NCBI RefSeq assembly: GCF_042684505.1
Contig: NZ_JBHULT010000010.1
Location: 434,001 to 498,000, forward strand
Direction of reading: 5' to 3'
Source of the DNA: Salinimicrobium flavum
GTDB taxonomy: Bacteria > Bacteroidota > Bacteroidia > Flavobacteriales > Flavobacteriaceae
DNA: 64,000 bases
The translations under genes were made by a program, and so were the position numbers. Below are positions 1-7,963 of this stretch, piece by piece; the first letter of the stretch is position 1, and every line of letters starts with the position of its first letter. The notes under the pieces were generated by a model that did no database searches, was not told the origin of the DNA, and was given only the letters and a program-made list of their open reading frames with translations.

Positions 1-603
1 AGGTTGTACCCCAACAATTTGAATACTGCTTTTCTTTTCTTTGAGAAAGGTGGAAGTTCCCATTATCGTTCCGGTAGTTCCCATCGAAGACACAAAATGA
101 GTGATCTTGTGATTGGTATCTTCCCAGATCTCAGGTCCCGTAGTTTCATAATGGGCCTGCCAGTTGTCATTGTTCCCAAATTGATTGAGCATGAAATAAT
201 TTCCCTCCTTCATACGGTTTTCAGCATAATCCCTGGCGCCTTCAATTCCGCCAGCGGCAGCGGTAAGGATCACCTTTGCGCCGTAGGCCCTCATGGTTTG
301 AACCCGCTCAACGGTAGAATTCTCGGGCATTATGAGCTCTATATCCAGTTTGAAGATCCCGGCGATCATGGCCAGGGCAATTCCGGTATTACCACTGGTA
401 GCTTCAATAAGTTTGGTTTCCCTGGTGATCTCTCCCCTTTCCAGTGCTTTTTTGATCATGTTATAGGCCGGCCGGTCTTTCACACTGCCGCCGGGATTCT
501 GACCCTCCAGCTTGAAGTAAAGCTCTACCCGGGGATTATTGATAAGATACTTTGCCTTTACCAGGGGAGTATTCCCAATCAGATCTAATATGGAATCGTT
601 CAT
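1..603 (-). CDS. cysM: cysteine synthase (CysM type), 3' end beyond window
   Basis: Cytosolic PLP enzyme that makes cysteine from O-acetylserine and sulfide. The first 201 codons are present on the minus strand and stay open to the window edge, so the C-terminal third is missing. Visible signatures are the PLP lysine K42 in GGSVKDRPA, the substrate loop SGNTG at residues 70-74 and the phosphate-binding GTTGT at 175-179. The ATG at 601-603 overlaps the TGA of the upstream cysE gene (ATGA), so translation is probably coupled and both belong to one cysteine operon. CysM-type rather than CysK-type is my reading of the N-terminus (MNDSILDLIGNTPLV); the missing end would help to decide. Family assignment is firm. 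Confidence 0.93.
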   Translation of the reverse strand, partial: MNDSILDLIGNTPLVKAKYLINNPRVELYFKLEGQNPGGSVKDRPAYNMIKKALERGEITRETKLIEATSGNTGIALAMIAGIFKLDIELIMPENSTVERVQTMRAYGAKVILTAAAGGIEGARDYAENRMKEGNYFMLNQFGNNDNWQAHYETTGPEIWEDTNHKITHFVSSMGTTGTIMGTSTFLKEKKSSIQIVGVQP

Positions 604-1391
604 TTTTGCTGCAGGTTTTTGATCTTTATCTGCGGGGAATGGGTTACAAATGAGTTTTCAGGGACCGAGGAGGTGAGCCATGTGTTACCTCCTATGATAC
701 TGTTTGCACCAATTATGGTATTCCCTCCCAGGATGGTAGCGTTGGCATAAATGGTCACATTATTTTCTATGGTAGGATGGCGTTTCTTGTTCCTAAGCTC
801 CCGCTCTACATACAAGGCTCCAAGAGTCACCCCCTGGTAGATCTTTACATTGTCTTTTATAACTGCAGTCTCCCCTATCACCACCCCCGTAGCGTGGTCT
901 ATAAAGAAAGAACCTCCTATTTGTGCTCCTGGGTTAATATCTGTGCCGGTAATTTTGTGGGCATACTCAGTCATCAACCGGGGTACCAGCGGCAACCTGA
1001 ATTTATAGAACTCATGGCTGAGACGGTAAACTGCAATTGCGAAAAATCCGGGGTAAGACAGATAGACTTCTTCTACCGAGTTTGCGGCTGGATCATTGGT
1101 GGCAATCGCCACTGCATCTTTGTTGAGCTTCCGGAGAATATCAGGGAGCATTTTACAGTAATCCTGCCATATCTCTTCACAAGGTTTATGTGGTTCCCAA
1201 CAGACCAGATCTGCCAGTTCTTTAAAATCAAATGAAAGTTTCTCCAGGTTTTCCTTCACCGGAGTATCTTCATCAAACAAGGTATAGAAAAGGCTTTCAG
1301 TAAATGCTTCTGCGCGTTCCTTTATCTTTAATCTTAAATGAGGTAATCTCTTCTGGGAAATGATCTCCTCAATTACTTTTTTCTGCTCCAT
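600..1391 (-). CDS. cysE: serine O-acetyltransferase
   Basis: Acetylates serine with acetyl-CoA to make the substrate of the adjacent cysteine synthase. The 263-residue product has an alpha-helical N-terminal half and a C-terminal left-handed beta-helix of hexapeptide repeats (from GTDINPGAQIGG to the end), with the catalytic-type histidine in FIDHATGVVIGE. An in-frame ATG lies farther upstream at 1433, but a perfect -7 box (TAAATTTG, 1410-1417) lies between the two, so transcription would begin near 1403 and the start at 1391 is preferred. The stop overlaps the cysM start. The protein resembles the longer EpsC/CysE class common in Bacteroidota. Confidence 0.92.
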   Translation of the reverse strand: MEQKKVIEEIISQKRLPHLRLKIKERAEAFTESLFYTLFDEDTPVKENLEKLSFDFKELADLVCWEPHKPCEEIWQDYCKMLPDILRKLNKDAVAIATNDPAANSVEEVYLSYPGFFAIAVYRLSHEFYKFRLPLVPRLMTEYAHKITGTDINPGAQIGGSFFIDHATGVVIGETAVIKDNVKIYQGVTLGALYVERELRNKKRHPTIENNVTIYANATILGGNTIIGANSIIGGNTWLTSSVPENSFVTHSPQIKIKNLQQK

Positions 1392-1409
1392 AATTTTAAA
1401 CCTGAATTC

Positions 1410-1417
1410 CAAATTTA
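1410..1417 (-). promoter_or_regulatory. -7 box of cysE-cysM
   Basis: TAAATTTG on the minus strand matches the Bacteroidota TAnnTTTG box exactly. It sits 19 bases upstream of the chosen cysE start. No clear TTTG -33 element is visible. Confidence 0.6.
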
Positions 1418-1581
1418 TGAAATAGAAATCCATTTGTAGCAGGCTTTGGCTGAAAAGAAAAGACCTCAGAAACCTGTTTTCCTTAATTAAACTCTAATTA
1501 GCGTTAAAGTATTATAAAAGTAAAACTCTAAAAGGCAGGGAGTTGTAAATTTATATCATTAACCATTAAAATATTTTAGTC

Positions 1582-1692
1582 ATGGCACAAGAAAGGCAAG
1601 GACAAAAAAAGGAAGCTGAAAAAAAGGCAGCTCCAAGAAAAGAACAAGGTAAGAGCGAACCAAAAAAAGCAGGAAGACAAGAAAAAAAATAG
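1582..1692 (+). CDS. small Lys/Glu/Gln-rich peptide of unknown function
   Basis: A 36-codon reading frame begins MAQERQGQKKEAEKK and ends GRQEKK. It contains no aromatic or large hydrophobic residue, so it should be cytosolic, strongly basic and disordered. It stands alone between cysE (read leftward) and the FUSC gene (read leftward toward it), with its own A-rich leader and a hairpin beginning 39 bases after the stop. Such basic low-complexity peptides can bind nucleic acid or ribosomes, but nothing here shows this. The composition could also arise by chance in purine-rich DNA, so that it is a gene is a moderate-confidence call. Confidence 0.5.
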   Translation: MAQERQGQKKEAEKKAAPRKEQGKSEPKKAGRQEKK

Positions 1693-1730
1693 TTTCCTGA
1701 ATCGAATTTTACAGACCGGAATTTTTTCAG

Positions 1731-1749
1731 GCCACCTCACAAGGGTGGC
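1731..1749 (+). terminator. weak hairpin after the 36-residue gene
   Basis: GCCACC and GGTGGC form a 6-bp stem with a 7-base loop, followed by CTTTATGCTTT. It ends one base before the stop of the convergent FUSC gene, so it may serve either strand. The T-tract is poor. Confidence 0.4.
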
Positions 1750-1750
1750 T

Positions 1751-4003
1751 TTATGCTTTGAGAATGTCTTTGCTCAAAAGTGCCTTTAAATTTTCTGAAA
1801 GTTCCCACAGCCATTTGAGCTGGTCTGTGATGATCTGTACCTCCTGTAGTTGCTCCCGCAACTCAGGGCTTATTTCCATTTGTCCCTCTGCTTTCTCCCT
1901 ATTCCTCTTCTCTGTAAGCTCCTTGAATTTTTCACTGAAATAGATCTCTGCCTCTTCAATTTCTTTTTGTACAATGGGTTTTGAAGGTACCTCCTCTTCC
2001 TGAAGAGATCTTTCTGCTGCCAGAAGGTTTTCTGTGATCGCCCGTGTATAGTTAAGAAAATGGGTGGAGGCCGTGGTGGTGGAATGTGCCCTGATAAATG
2101 TTCCCAAAGAGGCCACCGAAGAAAGGAATTCCTGGTTCAGGGAAACCATTTTAAATACATCACCCATTTCCCCTTCCCCTGATCGGGGTTCCTGAGCCAT
2201 TCTCTGGAAAGCCGCATTAAGGTCTCCTATCGCGAGGAAAGCCCGTTTTCTTGCCAGCCTGTAAGAAGTTGCAGATCTGCCTTTTTCCCGGTATAAAACT
2301 GAAATCTCGTTTAAAAATTCGCGATTGGCTTTCAGGCTTTCAGAAATAAAATTCTTTATTCCCGAATATTCCCAGGTAGGCCATAGGAATTTGTTCCCCA
2401 CAAAAGCCAGAGCGGCACCAATTATCGTATCCAGCACCCGGTACTGTATCACCTCCAAAACATCAGGTCTTATGAGACTATAGACAAATACAACGTTAAG
2501 GGTTATAAAAGCTGCTGCTGTTTTGTAGTTCCTCTGGATCATTGAAAAAGCCAGGATCAGGGTAATTACCGCCAGTATCCCATAAACAATGGTATTTTGA
2601 ACTATAAGTACTATAGTGACTGCAATACCTCCCCCAATGAGAGTGCCATACAAACGCTGCTGAAAACGTTCGCGGGTAAGGGCATAACCCGGCCGCATGA
2701 TCACCAGACTGGTAAGAAGGATCCAATAGGCATTTTGAAAGTGAAAGATCCTTCCCAGGAAAAAACCTGCTACCAGGACGACCAGGAGTCTAAGGGAATG
2801 CCTGAAAATAGGTGATTTGAGATCCAGATTATTTTCAAGGGTCTTTAGGTCGTAATCACGGGTGGTAATAAACTTTTCTGCTTCTTTAGCCCTTATTTTA
2901 AATTCAGACTTTCCTTCCCACTCGCGTAAAAGACGTTCTATTGACTTAATTTTTCGGTCTTGCTTATCTTTAAATACCAGGAGATTCCTGTATACCAGCA
3001 GTGCCTCGCGTTCCTGAGGGAGATTCGCGTCTTTTTCAAAATCCCTGAATGCCTGCCAGGCATCTTCCCGCAAAATTTCCAGTTGTGGATTAGTCCGGTA
3101 GGTGACATCTTTTTTCCACACCAGCGCTATTTCCCTAAGTTGGGCAGCCATTACTATACTCCATTTTTTTATAGCCTCCAGTTTATCACTCCTGTCCCTA
3201 AACAGTTGCTGCATTCGGATATAATTGACTGGATTGGCCATCCCCAGTTCCAGGATGTCAACAAGCTCCATGAAAATGAGCAATTTTTTACGCACTACCC
3301 CAGAACGGCCAAAATTTCTTCGCCTGGAGATTACCAGTTCCCGAAGGGTCTCGTGTTTTTCATTGATATCTGTCTGTACCCCTATAAGTTCTTTTTGCAA
3401 TTTCTCCTGCTCCTCTCCTGCACTGCTAAATAACCTCGTTCTTATCTCCAGGTACTCTGCCGTTAGTTCAAAAACTTCGGCCAGGAGTTTTTCAGTTTCT
3501 CTCCTTCGGTTAAGATAATGCAGGGTGATGGTAAATACCAGGTACCAAAGTCCACCCAGTCCAACCAGTAGCGAGTGTTCAAGCACAGAGATTTCCGAAG
3601 GAACCTTTGCGAGGCTCAACACAACGGCAAAGAGTCCGGAGAAGGAAATAAGGGAAGCCCGGAATCCGTAAACCGAGATCATGGAAAAAGAAAAGATCAA
3701 CAGGGCAAGCACCGGTACGAAAAGGATCGCATTCATTGCGGCGTAACCCGCGAGCAGAGTGCCCACCACGGCCATGAGCGCAGAAAGGGATACCCCTATA
3801 AGCCTGCGTCGCAGGCTGCCGGGCACATCACTGGGAGAAGTGAGCAACACCCCAATTGACATGGCGATTCCTACATCCAATCTACCCAATTGACTGCTCA
3901 CAATCAAAGGTACCACTGCAGCTACTGCGAAACTGATACCTTTCGAAAATTCGGCCGTTTTAAGCAGATTAAAAAAAGACGTGAAATGGGATAGCAGGTT
4001 CAA
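1751..4003 (-). CDS. FUSC/YccS-family inner membrane protein
   Basis: This 750-residue protein has the two-module plan of the FUSC/YccS family: a first cluster of membrane helices at about residues 20-165, a long charged cytoplasmic region at about 165-395, and a second membrane cluster at about 400-545 containing YWILLTSLVIMRPGY (426-440), followed by a helical C-terminal domain. The family is proposed to export aromatic or other small molecules, but the substrate is unknown. The start is TTG at 4003: no ATG lies nearby in frame, and a perfect -7 box (TAGCTTTG, 4021-4028) leaves a leader of about a dozen bases. It is divergent from the DJ-1-like gene and not in an operon. Confidence 0.85.
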   Translation of the reverse strand: MNLLSHFTSFFNLLKTAEFSKGISFAVAAVVPLIVSSQLGRLDVGIAMSIGVLLTSPSDVPGSLRRRLIGVSLSALMAVVGTLLAGYAAMNAILFVPVLALLIFSFSMISVYGFRASLISFSGLFAVVLSLAKVPSEISVLEHSLLVGLGGLWYLVFTITLHYLNRRRETEKLLAEVFELTAEYLEIRTRLFSSAGEEQEKLQKELIGVQTDINEKHETLRELVISRRRNFGRSGVVRKKLLIFMELVDILELGMANPVNYIRMQQLFRDRSDKLEAIKKWSIVMAAQLREIALVWKKDVTYRTNPQLEILREDAWQAFRDFEKDANLPQEREALLVYRNLLVFKDKQDRKIKSIERLLREWEGKSEFKIRAKEAEKFITTRDYDLKTLENNLDLKSPIFRHSLRLLVVLVAGFFLGRIFHFQNAYWILLTSLVIMRPGYALTRERFQQRLYGTLIGGGIAVTIVLIVQNTIVYGILAVITLILAFSMIQRNYKTAAAFITLNVVFVYSLIRPDVLEVIQYRVLDTIIGAALAFVGNKFLWPTWEYSGIKNFISESLKANREFLNEISVLYREKGRSATSYRLARKRAFLAIGDLNAAFQRMAQEPRSGEGEMGDVFKMVSLNQEFLSSVASLGTFIRAHSTTTASTHFLNYTRAITENLLAAERSLQEEEVPSKPIVQKEIEEAEIYFSEKFKELTEKRNREKAEGQMEISPELREQLQEVQIITDQLKWLWELSENLKALLSKDILKA

Positions 4004-4020
4004 CGGGAAAATATTTCTTA

Positions 4021-4028
4021 CAAAGCTA
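4021..4028 (-). promoter_or_regulatory. -7 box of the FUSC gene
   Basis: TAGCTTTG on the minus strand matches TAnnTTTG exactly and lies 17 bases upstream of the TTG start, supporting that start and a very short leader. Confidence 0.55.
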
Positions 4029-4090
4029 CAAAGGTTAAACGGCTTTTCTTACCCTCTTCTATAACCTGAACCCCTACGGGAAGATTTTAA

Positions 4091-4145
4091 CCTTAAATTA
4101 GTAATACTGCCTTGGCGATGGAAGTACATCATCGTAATTTTAAGG
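4091..4145. other. nested inverted repeat between divergent genes
   Basis: CCTTAAATTA (4091-4100) pairs with TAATTTTAAGG (4135-4145) with one bulged base, and CGATG (4116-4120) pairs with CATCG (4130-4134) inside it. The unit sits between the divergent FUSC and DJ-1-like genes. It could be an operator or a structured leader of the gene starting at 4211; nothing in the sequence decides. Confidence 0.35.
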
Positions 4146-4210
4146 AAAAGGGAAAGATTATAGATAAAGATCTTTTCTACGGAAATAAATAAAATTAAAA
4201 TTTAGAACTT

Positions 4211-4894
4211 ATGAAAATATTGATGGTACTTACCTCCCATGGTGAGCTTGGGAACAGCGGAAAAAAGACCGGATTTTGGGTGGAAGAATTTGCCGCGCCG
4301 TATTACGTCTTTGCCGATGCCGGTGTTGATGTGACCCTGGCTTCCCCAAAGGGAGGACAACCTCCTGTAGATCCTGCCAGTACAAAAGAAGATGCTCAAA
4401 CAGAGGCTACCAAAAGGTATGACAAGGATGAGGAGCTTCAGAAAAAAATGTCTGAGACCAAAAAGCTGGAAGATATAAACGTCAATGATTTTGACGCCGT
4501 TTTTTATCCGGGAGGACATGGTCCTTTATGGGATCTCGCAAATGATCTGACTTCAATTTCGTTGATCGAGAAATTCAACGAACAAATGAAACCTATGGCT
4601 TTTGTTTGTCATGCCCCGGCCGCTTTAGCCAATGTTGAGGACCATAAAAAACCCCTTGTTAGAGACAAGAAGGTCACCGGGTTCACCAATTCTGAAGAAG
4701 AAGCGGCGGGACTTACAGATATAGTTCCGTTCCTGGTGGAAGATAAAATGAACCAGCTGGGTGCCCATTACAGCAAAGGCGACGATTGGAGTTCATATGT
4801 GGTGATTGACGGCCGACTTATTACAGGTCAGAACCCTGCATCTTCTGAAAAAGCCGCACGGGAACTATTAAAGATGGTACAAAAGAAATCCTGA
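4211..4894 (+). CDS. DJ-1/PfpI (Hsp31-like) type 1 glutamine amidotransferase-fold protein
   Basis: A 227-residue cytosolic protein of the DJ-1/PfpI superfamily. The nucleophile-elbow cysteine is C133 in AFVCHAP, with H134 next to it and an acidic partner at E25 in GFWVEE, the arrangement of the Hsp31/glyoxalase III branch. The GGHG motif at 101-104 and length also fit that branch. Relatives act as methylglyoxal-detoxifying enzymes or protein-protecting chaperones; which applies here is not visible. The gene is followed after 15 bases by an alpha/beta hydrolase on the same strand, so the two probably share a transcript, suggesting a joint stress or detoxification role (inference). Confidence 0.88.
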   Translation: MKILMVLTSHGELGNSGKKTGFWVEEFAAPYYVFADAGVDVTLASPKGGQPPVDPASTKEDAQTEATKRYDKDEELQKKMSETKKLEDINVNDFDAVFYPGGHGPLWDLANDLTSISLIEKFNEQMKPMAFVCHAPAALANVEDHKKPLVRDKKVTGFTNSEEEAAGLTDIVPFLVEDKMNQLGAHYSKGDDWSSYVVIDGRLITGQNPASSEKAARELLKMVQKKS

Positions 4895-4909
4895 TATCCC
4901 TGATGCACC

Positions 4910-5815
4910 ATGGCGAATACAAGAAGCATAGCAGAGGTGATAAGAGCACATGAAACTTCAGGTAGATATTTTATGGTTGACGGAATAAAGACCTTTGCCC
5001 TTAGTCTGGGTCGTGGGGAGCCGGTACTGTGCATGCATGGAGTCCCTGCTTCCTCATTTGTTTACCGCAAAGTTCTTAAGTCGCTTGCCAAAAAAGGTTA
5101 TAAAGGGGTGAGCATTGACCTTCCGGGTTTTGGTCTTTCTGACCGTCCTGATGATTTTGATTACTCTTTTTCGGGCTTTGCTGATTTTATTTTTAAAGCA
5201 GCCACTACCTTAAAATTAAAGAAATTCCACCTCGTAGTGCATGATATTGGTGGGCCTATTGGCTTTGCTATGGCCGCAAGGCACCGCTCAAAAATCCTGT
5301 CTCTCACTATTTTAAATACCTGGATAGATGTGGTGAACTTCAGAAAACCTACGGTCATGAAACCTTTTGAGAAGAGAGTACTTGGAGAGGCCGAATTAAA
5401 GCTGATGAATCACCTCACCTGGCCTGTCATGTTCAAAAATATGGGGGTGCTGAAGTCGGGTTTAATTCCTTCAGAAGAAGTCAATGCCTATGTTGACCTG
5501 TTGAAAAGAAAAGATGAAGGAAAAGCCTTTTTAAAAGTAATGCGCAACTATGATCATTCCATCGCTTTCCGGGATCTTTGTTACCACGCAGTGCAAAACA
5601 CCCCATACCCCGTCCAGGCGATCTGGGGTGGTAAGGATCCTGGCTTACCACTTGAAACCTTCGGAAAGGAAGTCAAGGAGATTGCCGGTCTGCAGGAAAT
5701 TCATTCCTTACCGGCTCGGCATTTTCTCCAGGAAGAAGCCTGGCTTTCTATTGCCGATCTCATTGTGGAGCAGGCCAAAAGTATTCACCTTCAAAAATTA
5801 AAAAAGGAGGTCTGA
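4910..5815 (+). CDS. alpha/beta hydrolase, haloalkane-dehalogenase-like
   Basis: A 301-residue alpha/beta-hydrolase-fold enzyme. The oxyanion-hole motif is HGVP at 43-46. The nucleophile position in HDIGGP is aspartate D112, as in haloalkane dehalogenases and epoxide hydrolases, not serine. Likely acid and base are D243 in GGKDPGLP and H271 in ARHFLQEE. The residue after D112 is isoleucine where true haloalkane dehalogenases have the halide-binding tryptophan, so dehalogenation is doubtful and the substrate is unknown. It follows the DJ-1-like gene by 15 bases and ends inside the left arm and loop of a strong terminator. Confidence 0.82.
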   Translation: MANTRSIAEVIRAHETSGRYFMVDGIKTFALSLGRGEPVLCMHGVPASSFVYRKVLKSLAKKGYKGVSIDLPGFGLSDRPDDFDYSFSGFADFIFKAATTLKLKKFHLVVHDIGGPIGFAMAARHRSKILSLTILNTWIDVVNFRKPTVMKPFEKRVLGEAELKLMNHLTWPVMFKNMGVLKSGLIPSEEVNAYVDLLKRKDEGKAFLKVMRNYDHSIAFRDLCYHAVQNTPYPVQAIWGGKDPGLPLETFGKEVKEIAGLQEIHSLPARHFLQEEAWLSIADLIVEQAKSIHLQKLKKEV

Positions 5816-5828
5816 AAACCTCCTTTTT
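5801..5828. terminator. bidirectional terminator between hydrolase and SDR genes
   Basis: AAAAAGGAGGT and ACCTCCTTTTT form a perfect 11-bp stem with a 6-base loop. T-tracts on both strands serve the two convergent genes. The hydrolase stop codon lies in the loop region. Confidence 0.9.
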
Positions 5829-5835
5829 AAAAATC

Positions 5836-6555
5836 TTATTTTTTCGGCGGTTTTGTAGGCCGTATCTCAATTTTACTTGGAAGGGCGCGGTGATTCATCT
5901 TTAGCAGATCAAGCACCAGTTCTCCCAGGTCCTCGGGCTGAATTTTCCACGCGTCCTCTTCAGAAGGTGTATGATCATTGAAATGAGTGGCCACAGATCC
6001 CGGCATAATGGTGGTCACCTTAATATTGTGATTCCTCAGGTCAAGCATGGCTGCCTGAGTGAAACCCGTTACCCCGAATTTGCTTGCATTATAGGCAGCA
6101 CCCCCGGCAAAAAAGTTTGTTCCTGCCAGGCTGGAAATGGTAAAAATATAGCCTTCAGATTTTTTGATAGCGGGAACAGCTGCTTTCATACTAAAGAAGA
6201 CTCCCGTAAGGTTGGTATCAATGGTTTGCTGCCACTGCTCTGCCGTCAATTCTTCAATAGACCCGAAAAAACCAACCCCGGCATTGGCAACCAGCACATC
6301 CAGCTGCCCCCATTTTTCGATAACCTTTTGAATGGCTTTTTCCTGGCTTTGAAGATCCCTTACATCGGCTTCAAGGCCAAATACCTCTCCTTTTCCTTTT
6401 GAAGTAATTTCCCCGGCAGCTTTTTCGGCTTCGGCAGCGTGACGGCTGGTGATGGCTACTCTCATTCCAGCCGCAGACAGGGTTTCGGCTACGCCATAAC
6501 CTATACCTTTACTCCCACCGGTAATAAATGCCACTTTTTTATCTAAATTTTCCAT
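5836..6555 (-). CDS. SDR-family NAD(P)-dependent oxidoreductase
   Basis: A classical short-chain dehydrogenase of 239 residues. The dinucleotide-binding motif is TGGSKGIG at 12-19, the NAG motif lies at 91-93, and the catalytic set is S141 or S142, Y155 and K159 (YNASK). The sequence is like 3-ketoacyl-ACP reductases of the FabG branch, but fabG itself is elsewhere in this window (39476-40222), so this copy probably reduces another small carbonyl compound. It stands alone, convergent with the hydrolase gene. Confidence 0.88.
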   Translation of the reverse strand: MENLDKKVAFITGGSKGIGYGVAETLSAAGMRVAITSRHAAEAEKAAGEITSKGKGEVFGLEADVRDLQSQEKAIQKVIEKWGQLDVLVANAGVGFFGSIEELTAEQWQQTIDTNLTGVFFSMKAAVPAIKKSEGYIFTISSLAGTNFFAGGAAYNASKFGVTGFTQAAMLDLRNHNIKVTTIMPGSVATHFNDHTPSEEDAWKIQPEDLGELVLDLLKMNHRALPSKIEIRPTKPPKK

Positions 6556-6722
6556 TATTAATTATTTTTTACTTTCTTAAAACTAATCATTCCTTCAGGA
6601 AAGTTTGAAGCATTGATTTTAAGACTTTGTTAATTCTTGGGGTAAAAAAAAATTCTGCCTTAAATTTCATGGGAATGAAAAAATCTTTAGAAATACACTC
6701 GTAAAATACAGGGAGAAACATT

Positions 6723-6730
6723 TATCTTTG
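6723..6730 (+). promoter_or_regulatory. -7 box upstream of the 125-residue protein gene
   Basis: TATCTTTG matches TAnnTTTG exactly. Transcription would begin near 6737, about ten bases before an ATG at 6747 that opens a 23-codon frame. Confidence 0.6.
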
Positions 6731-6746
6731 CGCTCCTTCCGAAGCG

Positions 6747-6818
6747 ATGGCAACATGCGGTAAAAAGGAGGGAAATGGTTTAATCGTTCAAAAAAAAAGC
6801 TACATTGGAAAATCCTAA
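6747..6818 (+). CDS. 23-codon leader ORF, or displaced start of the next gene
   Basis: This short frame starts MATCGKKEGNG, directly downstream of a good promoter, and overlaps the next gene's assumed TTG start in a different frame. It contains an A9 run at 6790-6798. Removing one A would join it in frame to the 125-residue protein, replacing the TTG start with a normal ATG and adding about 18 residues. So it may be a leader peptide, a slippage-dependent N-terminus, or the product of a homopolymer sequencing error. I cannot decide from the sequence alone. Confidence 0.4.
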   Translation: MATCGKKEGNGLIVQKKSYIGKS

Positions 6819-7182
6819 GGCACAAAAACTTCTCAATAAAATTCAGCGCGACCTAATGCGCAATGGCATAGTAATCAACACAATCGTTGAAGATCTAAAG
6901 GATCTAAGGCCTTATGCCGTTGAAGAACAGAGTCCTTTGCTTGCCAAGGTGATAAGGCTTACCTACGAACATATTGACACTTACCAGACCTTTGATATCC
7001 CAATCCCTGCAGATGAGCCTGTTGAAGGCTTTGAAGAGGAAGAGACTGCAGATCCTGATGTGGATCCTAAGGAGAGCCTTGACTACCTGCTGTCACTGAT
7101 GGCAGAAGCTAAAAACAAGCTCAATGCTCTGGAATTGAGGGAATACAGCAACAACCTTATCGCTTACGCAGAAGAGAATTAA
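6805..7182 (+). CDS. conserved-looking acidic protein of unknown function
   Basis: A 125-residue soluble, acidic, mostly helical protein with an EEEETADPDVDP linker near the middle. I do not recognise the family. In this frame a TAA at 6781 forces the start to be TTG at 6805 or an ATG 17 codons later. The alternative is that translation begins at ATG 6747 and enters this frame through the A9 run. The sequence is dense with codons that look coding-like to the end, so the gene itself is probably real. The next gene starts 62 bases downstream on the same strand. Confidence 0.65.
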   Translation: MENPKAQKLLNKIQRDLMRNGIVINTIVEDLKDLRPYAVEEQSPLLAKVIRLTYEHIDTYQTFDIPIPADEPVEGFEEEETADPDVDPKESLDYLLSLMAEAKNKLNALELREYSNNLIAYAEEN

Positions 7183-7244
7183 CTTTTCAATTTATTGAAT
7201 TGGCTTGGTATTTGAATCTACAGCTACCTAACGCTTATATTTAG

Positions 7245-7880
7245 ATGGAAGAAAGGGAAATGAAGAAAAAAGAAATTGTTTTAAACAAAAAACCCCGGTG
7301 GAAATTACTGCACCAGTATTATAGTTACACCGGATTTTACAGATTTGTTGGGGGGAGCCTTAAAAAGGCTATCCTGCCTATCGTTCTCTTTTTAATTGCC
7401 CTTATTGCCGTCAATGAATATGTGATCAATATCAACCAGGTACTGGTAACGGTGACAGAGACTTTCTCTCCATTGGGTATTCTGGCCGTCTTTCTTGCTT
7501 CTGAATCATTGTTGGGACTTGTCCCACCAGAACTTTTTATTGCCTGGGCAGGAAAATCTGCTTCTCCGGTATTTTACCTAAGCCTTCTTGCTCTTGCCTC
7601 TTATTTAGGCGGGATCATTTCCTTTTTTATGGGACGTGGGATCACCAGGATCCCTTCTGTGCACAATTACCTGGAAACAAGGATGAGCAAACATATCAAG
7701 AATACCGAGAAATGGGGCGGATTCCTGATTGTGGTGGGTGCCTTACTCCCCATTCCTTTTGCGATGACCAGTATCGCGGCAGGTATCATCAACTACAAAT
7801 TTCGTTATTACCTGTTGTTCGGACTTCTAAGGTTTGTCAGGTTTTACGGTTATGCGCTGGTGATCTTTAAGATCGTTTAA
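7245..7880 (+). CDS. YqaA/DedA-like VTT-domain membrane protein
   Basis: A 211-residue inner membrane protein with about four to five hydrophobic helices after a basic N-terminus. The motif VPPELFIAWAG and the later ALLPIPFAMTSIAAG stretch resemble the re-entrant loop regions of the VTT (DedA/SNARE-associated) family, which moves lipids or protons and supports envelope integrity. Two ATG codons, at 7245 and 7260, are possible starts; the first is used here. It follows the unknown 125-residue gene and precedes a separate CDF promoter. Confidence 0.72.
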   Translation: MEEREMKKKEIVLNKKPRWKLLHQYYSYTGFYRFVGGSLKKAILPIVLFLIALIAVNEYVININQVLVTVTETFSPLGILAVFLASESLLGLVPPELFIAWAGKSASPVFYLSLLALASYLGGIISFFMGRGITRIPSVHNYLETRMSKHIKNTEKWGGFLIVVGALLPIPFAMTSIAAGIINYKFRYYLLFGLLRFVRFYGYALVIFKIV

Positions 7881-7932
7881 TTTCCATTTTTTAAGCTCTG
7901 TTATTTTGCCGGTTAATTTCCGGTAAAACCTT

Positions 7933-7940
7933 TACTTTTG
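7933..7940 (+). promoter_or_regulatory. -7 box of the CDF transporter gene
   Basis: TACTTTTG fits TAnnTTTG. A TTTTG at 7904-7908 lies 24 bases upstream, slightly farther than the usual -33 spacing. Confidence 0.55.
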
Positions 7941-7963
7941 GTAATACAATGACCAAAAGCTAA

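Noticed and set aside
1392..1433. Upstream in-frame start of cysE
   Set aside because: A perfect -7 box lies between the two starts, so the longer form would not be fully transcribed.
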